A DNA stretch of 32,003 bases, taken from contig CAZHGD010000077.1 of NCBI GenBank assembly GCA_964531735.1, forward strand, positions 1 through 32,003. The letters run 5' to 3'. Made by a program: the position numbers and the translations under genes. This document shows positions 25,557 through 32,003 of the stretch, piece by piece; positions within the stretch are counted from its first letter, which is position 1; the number at the start of each line of letters is the position of its first letter. The stretch is from CAZHGD01 sp964531735 (GTDB lineage: Bacteria > Armatimonadota > UBA10988). The notes under the pieces were generated by a model that searched no databases, had not been told where the DNA came from, and saw only the letters and a program-made list of their open reading frames with translations.

Positions 25557-26472
25557 GCTGCCGGCCCGCCTTCAGTGCGGCGGCCGGCAGTTCCGGGTGC
25601 AGCAGCTTCGCCAGTTCGCGCGTCGCGGCGCCGATGCGCGGGCCGGGCACCATCAGACGGTTGTCGGACAGCACGTGCACGCGGTGGTCGCGCACGGCCG
25701 GCAGTGTACCCAGCACGGCCCACTGCGACGCGGCCGCCTGTGCCGCCTCATCGGCGAGGCCCGGCTGGAAGTCGATGATCACCTCGGGCTGGCGCGCCGT
25801 GATGGCTTCCACGGCCGGCTGCGGATAGAGCAGCGCGGCATCGCCGAAGAGGTTCACGCCGCCGGCCATGGCGACCACCTCGTGCAGGAAGGTGTGCGGC
25901 CCACAGGTGGTCAGCCCGGCCACGCGGTCGGCCTGGCGGCCGATGCAGATGAACACGCGTGGCGCTTGCAGCCGACTGGTGGCCTGCTGCACGTCGGCCA
26001 GGTCGCGGCGCAGACCTTCGACCACCGCGCGGGCCGGCGGCGCGGCCAGCACCCGACCCAGTTCCTCGATCGCGCCCATCAGATGCGCCAGGCTGTCCAG
26101 CCGATGGGTCCAGTAGCGCAGCTTGTTGGCCACGCAGAACTGGCGCACCGGCTCGTTCTCGCCCTGGAGCACCACCAGGTCGGGGGCCAGCGAGACCAGC
26201 CGCTCCAGGTTCGGGTTGATCATGCCGCCGCACCGCGGCAGCAGCTTGGCGGCAGCCGGCTGGTCGCAGAAGTCGGTCACGCCCACCACGCGCGGGCCGG
26301 CACCGATGGCATAGACGATCTCGGTCAGTGCCGGGCTGAAGCAGACGATGCGCTGCGGCACCTGGTTGGTGGCCGCCGTCTGGGCGGCGTCCGGCGGTAT
26401 GCAGTGCCAAGTGGCCAAGCCCAGCAAGGCGCTGGCCACCACGACGACCCAGGTCAGGCGCGGCTGACTCAT
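25552..26472 (-). CDS. BtuF-like ABC transporter substrate-binding protein (cobalamin/Fe3+-siderophore family)
   Basis: 306 residues from ATG 26472 (GAGG about 10 nt upstream). A single N-terminal hydrophobic segment (8-24) ends WHCIPP, so it is either a signal peptide, an anchor or a weak lipoprotein signal. The rest is a class III periplasmic-binding fold: RIVCFSPALTEIVYAIGAGPRVVGVTDFCDQP, then NLERLVSLAPDLVV, a long helix, GVNLFGDAALLYPQPAVEAITARQPEVIIDF, and a closing helix. This family delivers B12 or ferric siderophores to BtuCD/FecCD-type permeases, none of which is in the window. It lies 16 nt downstream of the SpoIIE-type phosphatase gene, so it is probably co-transcribed. A link with metF through B12 and methionine is speculative. 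Confidence 0.85.
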   Translation of the reverse strand: MSQPRLTWVVVVASALLGLATWHCIPPDAAQTAATNQVPQRIVCFSPALTEIVYAIGAGPRVVGVTDFCDQPAAAKLLPRCGGMINPNLERLVSLAPDLVVLQGENEPVRQFCVANKLRYWTHRLDSLAHLMGAIEELGRVLAAPPARAVVEGLRRDLADVQQATSRLQAPRVFICIGRQADRVAGLTTCGPHTFLHEVVAMAGGVNLFGDAALLYPQPAVEAITARQPEVIIDFQPGLADEAAQAAASQWAVLGTLPAVRDHRVHVLSDNRLMVPGPRIGAATRELAKLLHPELPAAALKAGRQP

Positions 26473-26488
26473 CGGCAGGGGTCCTCGC

Positions 26489-27814
26489 TCACGCGCGCGT
26501 TGCCAGTGGCGTTCGGCGCAGGATGACCAGCGTCAGATCGTCGTGCTTCTCGCCCACCTCGTATTCCTCCAGCGCACAGAACAGCCAGTTGGCGAGATCC
26601 TGGGCCGATTCGGGCGCGGCTTCCGAGAGCAGGCGCGCCAAGCCCGGCACTTCCAGTTCGTTGCCGCGGCGATCCTTGGCCTCGATGGCGCCGTCGGTGT
26701 AGAAGACCAAGTAGTCGTCCGGCTCAAACGGGACCACCACCGGCTGGTAGACGATGTCCGGGTCCATGCCCAGCACCACGCCCCTGAGTGCCACCTCGTG
26801 GACCTGTCCGGTGCGCGCCACCCAGTGCAGCGGCGGGCAGTGCTTGCCCGCGATGGTCACCGTGCCCCGCGGCGGATCGACCAGCGCATAGGCCATCGAG
26901 ACGAACATCTCGGCCGGCAACTCATCGTAGAGCAGGCGGTTGAGGTGGCCCATGGCCTCCTGCGGCTCACGGCTCTGCAGCGCGCAGACCCGAAACGCGT
27001 ACTTGACCAGCGGTAGGCGCAACTGCCCCGGCACACTCTTGCCCGAGACGTCCGCGCAGCACACGCCCAGCGTGCCATCGGCAAACGCCAGGCCGTCGTA
27101 GTAGTCGCCGCCGGCCACGACCGCCGCCGGACGCGTCCGCACGCCGATCTCCAGGCCCGCCACCACCGGCAACTGCGCCGGCAAGATCAGCGACTGGAGT
27201 TCCTTCACCATGTCGATCTGGCGCCGGAACTGCGCGACGATCTGCCGCTGCTGCTCGGCCTGGTTGCGCTCCGAATGCCAGGCATCGGCCAGGTAGGCGC
27301 AGAGGATGGCGGCCAGGAACAGCAGCATCACTTGCGTGGCCACGCTGTAGCGAAGTTGGTACGAGATCCGTTCTGGATCCTCGACGAACCACATGCCCGC
27401 CACGTAGAACAGCGTCGCCAGCGCTGCGGCGCCGATGGCGCCGGGCATGGAGAACCACATGGCGCCCATCACGACCGTCAGATAGTAGAGCGGGAACAGG
27501 CCACCACGCACGCCGCCGGAGTGGTGGACCAGGACGGTCAGCCAGACGATGTCGGCCACGAGCAGCACGTGCCGGCGCAGCGGCAGGCGCACTCGGCGGT
27601 AGATCAGCAAGGTGGCCACGAACGAGTAGAGCCCGGCCAGGCCAACGGCGACGTAGAACGACGGCGTGCCCTCGCCCGGCTCGGCCGCCGACGGTGCGAC
27701 CAGCACCACGGCGACCAGCAGCGTGCGGAACACGGCCACCACGCCTTCGGATTCCCCGAGGGTGTCGCGCGGCTGGTTGCGCCGGCTGTCGCTGGTGGTG
27801 GCTGCCAAGCTCAT
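26489..27814 (-). CDS. Membrane-bound SpoIIE/RsbU-type PP2C phosphatase
   Basis: 441 residues; the ATG at 27814 has no clear ribosome site, so the start is not certain. The N-terminal 180 residues carry six hydrophobic segments with short loops (FRTLLVAVVLVAP through VMLLFLAAILCAYLADAW), a multi-helix sensor without a recognised extracellular domain. A short helical linker leads into a SpoIIE-type PP2C domain: GGDYYDG (D237), CCADVSGKSVPGQ, FYTDGAIEA (D374) and HDDLTLVIL (D425, D426) supply the metal-binding aspartates. Such proteins dephosphorylate anti-sigma-factor antagonists or similar STAS proteins; no STAS, anti-sigma or sigma gene is in the window. The BtuF-like gene follows by 16 nt. 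Confidence 0.9.
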   Translation of the reverse strand: MSLAATTSDSRRNQPRDTLGESEGVVAVFRTLLVAVVLVAPSAAEPGEGTPSFYVAVGLAGLYSFVATLLIYRRVRLPLRRHVLLVADIVWLTVLVHHSGGVRGGLFPLYYLTVVMGAMWFSMPGAIGAAALATLFYVAGMWFVEDPERISYQLRYSVATQVMLLFLAAILCAYLADAWHSERNQAEQQRQIVAQFRRQIDMVKELQSLILPAQLPVVAGLEIGVRTRPAAVVAGGDYYDGLAFADGTLGVCCADVSGKSVPGQLRLPLVKYAFRVCALQSREPQEAMGHLNRLLYDELPAEMFVSMAYALVDPPRGTVTIAGKHCPPLHWVARTGQVHEVALRGVVLGMDPDIVYQPVVVPFEPDDYLVFYTDGAIEAKDRRGNELEVPGLARLLSEAAPESAQDLANWLFCALEEYEVGEKHDDLTLVILRRTPLATRA

Positions 27815-28048
27815 CGTGTCGGCTGGTTCGCTGCGGTTCTGACGCTTCCTGCCGCTCGTGGCCTCGCAGACCCGCGGAGCGCGCGGGCCGCGGCAGCCGC
27901 GGGTGGCCGGAGGGGCAGCCGCGCGCGGCCACGCGCCTGTTGGCGCCGTGGCCGCTGGCTTGACAGGCCGGTGGCGCACTGCTAGATTGACACCGGTCGG
28001 GATCTGCCGGCCATCCGCAGGGCGCGCCGCACACAGGTACCAGTCGCA
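27815..28048. promoter_or_regulatory. Divergent intergenic region, SpoIIE-type phosphatase / methyltransferase
   Basis: 234 bp, very GC-rich on the phosphatase side where no promoter is visible. The plus-strand promoter for the methyltransferase is listed separately. No RNA gene or small protein is supported. Confidence 0.4.
27960..27988 (+). promoter_or_regulatory. Strong predicted sigma-70 promoter for the methyltransferase gene
   Basis: -35 TTGACA (27960-27965, perfect), 17-bp spacer, -10 TAGATT (27983-27988) with TG one base before it (extended -10). A leader of about 55 nt precedes the GTG start at 28049. This is the best promoter match in the window. Confidence 0.68.
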
Positions 28049-28903
28049 GTGGCACAACTACCATGGCAGGCCAAATTCGGAGCCAAGCTGCTGCTGTCTC
28101 GGCTGCCGGTGCGCTACCGCTGGTGGCAACGACTCGGGGTGTTCCGCCACACCAAACTCGCCGGACCAGACTACCCGTGGTTGGTGTTCACCCAGCACTA
28201 TGGCGACGCCGGCCTGGCCACGCGCGAGCCAGGCTGGGTCGGCCTCGAACTCGGACCGGGTGACTGGCTCAGCGGAGCGTTTCTCGCGCGCGCACACGGT
28301 GCCGCACGCACATACGAAGTCGATGTGGCCGATATGGCCAACCGCGACATCGCCCACAGCCAAGCCTTGGCTGACCATGCCACGGAGCATGGCCGGCCGT
28401 TGCCGCCACTCCCACCGGACTGGGACACCGCGTTCGCGCAGGTTGGCGGCGAGTACCTCACCGCGGGCCTCGAATCGCTCCGCGCGCTGCCGGCGGCGTC
28501 GGTGGACTACATCTGGTCGCACTCGGTGCTCGAGCATGTCTGGCGTGACCAGTTCGACGACCACCTGCGCGAATGCCGCCGGTTGCTCCGGCCCGGTGGT
28601 GTCTGCTCGCACGGCGTCGACCTGGAGGACCACCTGGGCGGCTCGCTGCACAGCCTGCGGTTCTCGGCGTCGTTCTGGGAATCCGCGTGGGTCCGCACCT
28701 CCGGGTTCTACACCAACCGCATACGCTACCGTGAGATGCTCGATCGGTTCGAGCAGGCAGGCTTCGCGTGGTCCATCTCGCACCTGGTGCGGTGGGAGGG
28801 TCTGCCGCTCGACGCCCGGGCGCTGCGGCCTGAGTTCACCGCGCGCGCCGACGAGGACCTGCTCGTGCGCCACTTCCGGGTGGTCCTGCGACCCGTCGCT
28901 TAG
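28049..28903 (+). CDS. Class I SAM-dependent methyltransferase
   Basis: 284 residues from GTG 28049. Motif I is GLELGPGDWLSG (about 65-76), binding SAM; DVAD follows the second strand, and ASVDYIWSHSVLEHVW is the methyltransferase-11 motif before the central helix, followed by LRECRRLLRPGGVCSHGVDLEDH. The C-terminal third (YREMLDRFEQAGFAW) is typical of sugar or lipid O-methyltransferases in polysaccharide clusters. The N-terminal 60 residues are a basic, tryptophan-rich region found in FkbM/UbiE-like glycan enzymes, but no family is certain. The convergent neighbours are a Wzz-like protein and a polytopic membrane protein, suggesting it modifies a surface polysaccharide; this is inferred from context. 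It may instead act on a small molecule. Confidence 0.85.
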   Translation: MAQLPWQAKFGAKLLLSRLPVRYRWWQRLGVFRHTKLAGPDYPWLVFTQHYGDAGLATREPGWVGLELGPGDWLSGAFLARAHGAARTYEVDVADMANRDIAHSQALADHATEHGRPLPPLPPDWDTAFAQVGGEYLTAGLESLRALPAASVDYIWSHSVLEHVWRDQFDDHLRECRRLLRPGGVCSHGVDLEDHLGGSLHSLRFSASFWESAWVRTSGFYTNRIRYREMLDRFEQAGFAWSISHLVRWEGLPLDARALRPEFTARADEDLLVRHFRVVLRPVA

Positions 28904-28904
28904 C

Positions 28905-28946
28905 CGACCGACGAGCGCACCGGCCGCCGGCCACAGCCAGTCGGTC
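28905..28946. terminator. Imperfect nested hairpin between convergent genes
   Basis: Outer arms GACCGA (28905-28910) and TCGGTC (28941-28946) enclose a GC-rich inner inverted repeat (GGCC-GCC-GGCC). It sits between the methyltransferase stop and the membrane-protein stop. No T-tract; weak candidate. Confidence 0.25.
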
Positions 28947-30432
28947 AGTCGCCGAGCCGGACCGCAACCACCGCGTGCGCCAGGAACACGAGCATGGTCT
29001 GGCCCGCCACCCAAGCTCCCGTCAGTATGCGACCGCGCCTGGGCAACTGACGCGCGGCGAGGAACCCGCCGATCGCCAGCGCCCACAGCAGTGGCTCAAC
29101 CATCATCCGGAAGCGCAAGGCGCCAAAGGCTGCCGCGTACCGACCCGACAGGGAGGCCATGGCCACCAACGCCGCCACGACGAGCGTATCGGAGACGACC
29201 AGCCTCTTGCGTAGCCACAGGAAGAGCGCCACGGCCAACCAGGCACCCACGAAGGGCCAGTAGAGCGACTGGCCCAACGTGGTGGCCGCGTAGACCTTCT
29301 GCCAGACGCCAGGTCCGAAGAAGAACGATGGTCCGGGAATGACCAGTAGGTTCACGAGCAGGCCGACCGGCACTGATGACCGGCCCAGTTGCGCGACGTT
29401 CACCACGCTGGCCAGTACGACGATCCCGACGATGGCCGCCAGACTGATGGCGCGCTTGAGCCGCGGGCGCGGTCCGGCCAGGCGGTAGGCCAGGTCATGC
29501 GCCAGCACGACGATCAGCACCATGCGCCACTCGGGGCGGAACAGGTCGACCACCGCCAGGAGCCAGACGAGTTCGCACGCCCAGCGCCAACGGCGCGAAC
29601 CAAGCGGGGCCTCGAGGAGCAGCAGCAGACTGGTCAGGATGACCGCGCACGGCAGGTCTTTCTGCCACTGGGCAGCCATGCACAGGAACTCCGGCGCGAC
29701 AGTCATGTACACCAGCACCAGGCCGGCCACGACGGCCCCGACGTGGTGGCGCAGGTAGACGTACATCTGGACGCACCAGTAGGCCCCCAGAGCGGCGAAC
29801 GGTACCAGAGTGGCGACCACCGAGAAGCCACAGAGCCACACTGCAAGACCCATCGCGTCCCACATGCGTAGCCGCGTCAGCCCGGTCCCGCCCTCGGTGG
29901 TGCCGCCATTGCGCAGCTCCCTGGCCCCAAAGAAACCGATGCGGAACGAGGTCGTATCGAGGACGTCGTCGCCGCAGCGCTCCTTGGACAGCGTGGCGGC
30001 CACGAATCGCGCAAAGATGCTCATCGGCAACGAGTCGCTGGTGATGTAGCCGCAATCCTCCAGCAGGGCATACGTTGCCGGCAGTTCACGCTGGCTGAGC
30101 AAGGGGCCCAGCAGACCGAACCGGGTGGCGCTGTAGTTGATCGCCCAGCAGGTGAAGACCATCCGGAGCACCATGGCCACGACGAACACTCGCATGCCCA
30201 CGCGCAGGCAGTCTGGTGCGTGGCGCCGTAGCGTCCGGTAGGAGGCCCACAGGGCGGCTGGATAGGACAGGAGCAGAAAGCGCAGCTCAGGAGCCAAGGA
30301 GCGGTTCGGTTCGGAGAGGTACCCGAGCGTGGCCAGCAGGACCAGCGCCGAGGCAGCCAAGCCGCCCAGGTACCACCACCACAGACTGCGCGAACGCCCG
30401 TCGGCGCTCGCGACCGGACCAGCTTCAGGCAC
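28945..30432 (-). CDS. Polytopic membrane protein, possible polysaccharide polymerase/ligase or GT
   Basis: 495 residues from GTG 30432, with GAGGTGA a few bases upstream; the start overlaps the stop of the upstream Wzz-like gene by 8 nt, indicating coupling. About ten to twelve hydrophobic segments span residues 20-490, with one long soluble stretch (about 110-190, containing the charged LSKERCGDD segment) between segments, which would be periplasmic. This layout resembles Wzy polymerases, O-antigen ligases or GT-C transferases, but no signature residues of any of these were recognised. Its pairing with a chain-length determinant is the main clue: Wzz normally works with Wzy. Role therefore likely in assembling surface polysaccharide; family unassigned. 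Confidence 0.65.
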   Translation of the reverse strand: MPEAGPVASADGRSRSLWWWYLGGLAASALVLLATLGYLSEPNRSLAPELRFLLLSYPAALWASYRTLRRHAPDCLRVGMRVFVVAMVLRMVFTCWAINYSATRFGLLGPLLSQRELPATYALLEDCGYITSDSLPMSIFARFVAATLSKERCGDDVLDTTSFRIGFFGARELRNGGTTEGGTGLTRLRMWDAMGLAVWLCGFSVVATLVPFAALGAYWCVQMYVYLRHHVGAVVAGLVLVYMTVAPEFLCMAAQWQKDLPCAVILTSLLLLLEAPLGSRRWRWACELVWLLAVVDLFRPEWRMVLIVVLAHDLAYRLAGPRPRLKRAISLAAIVGIVVLASVVNVAQLGRSSVPVGLLVNLLVIPGPSFFFGPGVWQKVYAATTLGQSLYWPFVGAWLAVALFLWLRKRLVVSDTLVVAALVAMASLSGRYAAAFGALRFRMMVEPLLWALAIGGFLAARQLPRRGRILTGAWVAGQTMLVFLAHAVVAVRLGD

Positions 30433-31789
30433 CGCTGCTCACCTCGAGCAACTCGCGGATCAGGCCGTGGACGACCGGCCACGAAAACAGCACCGTGCCG
30501 ACCAGCAGTCCGGTCGCCAGCAGTAGCTTGGTCCGCGGCCCGGCCCGTTGCGTCGGCACTTTGGGCACGTCGAGCACGTACCACCGCACGCCGGAGCGCT
30601 CGTACTCCAGCTCGGCATTCAGCAGCTCGGCGCGTAGCTTGGCCACGACCTCGCGCTGTGCCGTGTGGTCGCGCGTCGCCTGCGCCAGACTCACCGCGCT
30701 GGCCGGCATGGCCCGCAACTGCGCCTCGCGGGCCGCCAGGATGCGCTTCCCCTCGCGCGCCCGGCTCGATGCCTGCTCGATCTGCCCCTGTACCTTGATC
30801 AGGTTCGGCTCCAGGCCCTGGCGCACCATGGCCGCGCCTGCCCGCAGTTGCGCCTCGGCCTGCTCCAGGTCGCGCTTGGCCAAGCGCACCTGGGCGTTGT
30901 CGGGACCATACATGGTGGACAGCCTCTGGTACCGCGTGCGCGCCTTGTTGGCCACCTCGCGCAGATCCTGGAGCAGCGGCAGGTCGCTCGGCAACTGCGG
31001 CAGGCTGTCCAGTTGCTTGCGCAGGTACATCGCCTGGACCTGGCGGTTGCGCTGCAAGGTCTTGAGTTCGACCTCGGCCTCATCCACCTGTCGCTGAGCG
31101 CGAACCACCTCTTCGCTCAAGCGCTGGGCGTAGCTCATCAACTCGACATTGCCCAACGCCTGCTGCAGCGCCACCATCTTGGTTTCGAGCTCGTCGGCCC
31201 GCCGCATCTCCTGGGCCAGCCGCCGCTGCAGAGCCTTGCGCCGCGCCTTGGTGCGGTCCAGGGCCATGTCGTCGGCGATCACCCCCATCTGCCCGATCAG
31301 CGCCGGGATCAGCCGTGCCGCCAGCTCACGGTAAGCCAGATCGTCACCGCCCGAACGGCCGGACAGACTCAGCCGTGGCGTGCCCGGAACCCTGGTCTGA
31401 AGTTGGAGCACCCGATCGACGCGGAACCGGGCCGAGACCATGGCGCGGGTCCGGCTGGCCACGCCGTCCGGCGACTTCAGGTGGTAAAGGTCCGCCACAC
31501 CGCAACGCCGACCCGCCTCGCCCAGCGCTCGCTCACTCGTGAGCACCGCCTCGTACGCGCTCAGGGGCATGGCTCCGCCGGCCGGGTTGGAGATGCCAAT
31601 GTCGAGCCCTGCCGGCAGCGTCGGTCGCTCGGGCCCGGTCGGGAAGACCACGCTGGCCTTGGCCTCGTAGGTGCGAGGCAGGCAGACCAGGCCGACCACC
31701 ATCGCTACGGTCGCACCCAACACACCCCCGAACACCGCCACTGCCAGACGCCACCACCAACGCGGCCTTGGGCTAGCATCCTTCTGCAC
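30425..31789 (-). CDS. Wzz/Gum-type polysaccharide chain-length determinant-like protein
   Basis: 454 residues from GTG 31789 (GGAG 8 nt upstream); longer starts at TTG 31825 or GTG 31813 lack a ribosome site. The classic topology is visible: a membrane helix at about 13-36 (WRLAVAVFGGVLGATVAMVVGLVCL), a periplasmic part opening with YEAKASVVFP, a long coiled coil (about 185-400, dense in Arg, Gln, Leu, Glu), then the proline-containing second helix near 425-445 after YVLDVPKVPTQRAGPR, the PxxPxxP-type signature. No tyrosine-kinase domain follows. It would set the chain length of a surface polysaccharide together with a Wzy-type polymerase; the next gene is a candidate. The upstream region carries the 121-bp-spaced repeat. 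Confidence 0.85.
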   Translation of the reverse strand: MQKDASPRPRWWWRLAVAVFGGVLGATVAMVVGLVCLPRTYEAKASVVFPTGPERPTLPAGLDIGISNPAGGAMPLSAYEAVLTSERALGEAGRRCGVADLYHLKSPDGVASRTRAMVSARFRVDRVLQLQTRVPGTPRLSLSGRSGGDDLAYRELAARLIPALIGQMGVIADDMALDRTKARRKALQRRLAQEMRRADELETKMVALQQALGNVELMSYAQRLSEEVVRAQRQVDEAEVELKTLQRNRQVQAMYLRKQLDSLPQLPSDLPLLQDLREVANKARTRYQRLSTMYGPDNAQVRLAKRDLEQAEAQLRAGAAMVRQGLEPNLIKVQGQIEQASSRAREGKRILAAREAQLRAMPASAVSLAQATRDHTAQREVVAKLRAELLNAELEYERSGVRWYVLDVPKVPTQRAGPRTKLLLATGLLVGTVLFSWPVVHGLIRELLEVSSGA

Positions 31790-31827
31790 GCACCACTCCA
31801 GACGGGTTTCCACAGTACCACACAACG

Positions 31828-31882
31828 GCCGGATTCACCATCCTGCTGCGGTCGGGCAGCGGTGTCGCCGGAGGCCGCCGAC
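31828..31882. repeat. 55-bp direct repeat, first copy near scaffold end
   Basis: Identical to 31949-32003, 121 bp away. It lies just upstream of the Wzz-like gene, so the duplicated sequence overlaps that gene's probable promoter region. A small internal inverted repeat (GCTGC ... GCAGC) is present. Confidence 0.9.
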
Positions 31883-31948
31883 CGGCACCAGCGGACCCAC
31901 TCCAGGCCTCGATCGGGGCCGGTCGGGCACGCTGGGCCAACGGCCGCC

Positions 31949-32003
31949 GCCGGATTCACCATCCTGCTGCGGTCGGGCAGCGGTGTCGCCGGAGGCCGCC
32001 GAC
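31949..32003. repeat. 55-bp direct repeat, second copy at the last base of the window
   Basis: Ends exactly at the final base. The identity with 31828-31882 stops where the sequence stops, which suggests that a 121-bp tandem unit continues, or that the assembly graph looped here, and not that the repeat ends by chance. Confidence 0.9.

Larger units (their letters stand above)
31790..32003. other. Region upstream of the Wzz-like gene, end of scaffold
   Basis: 214 bp without a supported gene. On the minus strand TGG-TACTGT (31820-31812) could be a weak extended -10 element for the Wzz-like gene. The remainder is the 121-bp repeat unit. Confidence 0.4.

Overview
The window is a GC-rich bacterial scaffold that looks metagenome-assembled. 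Most proteins have Gram-negative-style export signals, and the gene mix suggests a saprophytic carbohydrate degrader: a UroD-like protein beside a rhamnose mutarotase, a sensory-rhodopsin-transducer-family protein coupled to a sugar permease, a GH5-like hydrolase, an AraM-like glycerol-1-phosphate dehydrogenase, and a cohesin/dockerin lipoprotein. This would fit the PVC superphylum, Armatimonadota, Hydrogenedentota or similar lineages, but nothing here fixes the phylum. No rRNA, tRNA, CRISPR array or insertion sequence was seen by eye.

Layout. 1-5.0 kb (minus): the 5' part of a very large secreted beta-helix protein that runs off the left edge, then a rhaM-uroD-like pair. 5.1-10.2 kb is a signalling block: a soluble hybrid histidine kinase (+), then diguanylate cyclase, RidA and an AEC permease (-), then a PP2C phosphatase (+). 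10.2-11.6 kb (minus): an ASRT-family protein whose stop overlaps the start of an RbsC-type sugar permease, with a good promoter. 11.68-11.89 kb: a 100-N gap flanked by an identical 55-mer on each side. 11.85-12.7 kb (minus): a putative 52-aa protein and a lipoprotein of unknown function. 13.26-15.46 kb: convergent AraM-like dehydrogenase and GNAT. 15.5-20.25 kb (+): a tightly spaced operon of a thiamine-diphosphate E1 beta subunit (no alpha subunit here), a secreted GH5-like hydrolase and a family 2 glycosyltransferase. 20.3-23.1 kb (minus): a large lipoprotein with cohesin-like, dockerin-like, possible clan-CD peptidase and IPT/TIG-like parts. 23.3-25.5 kb (+): an exported C45-type acyltransferase/hydrolase, then metF. 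25.55-27.8 kb (minus): a membrane SpoIIE-type phosphatase and a BtuF-like binding protein. 28.0-31.8 kb: a methyltransferase (+), then a Wzz-like chain-length protein overlapping a polytopic membrane protein (-), resembling the edge of a surface-polysaccharide locus. The scaffold ends on a second copy of a 55-mer that lies 121 bp upstream.

The window mixes carbohydrate uptake and breakdown, cell-surface proteins and four different signalling outputs. Genes are compact. Overlapping stop/start codons (TTGA, GTGA, ATGA) tie several pairs together, and convergent pairs usually share a short hairpin. Several promoters resemble sigma-70 sites, some with an extended TG-N-TATCNT -10 element. The two 55-bp duplications look like de Bruijn-graph assembly signatures and matter for reading the gap and the right edge.
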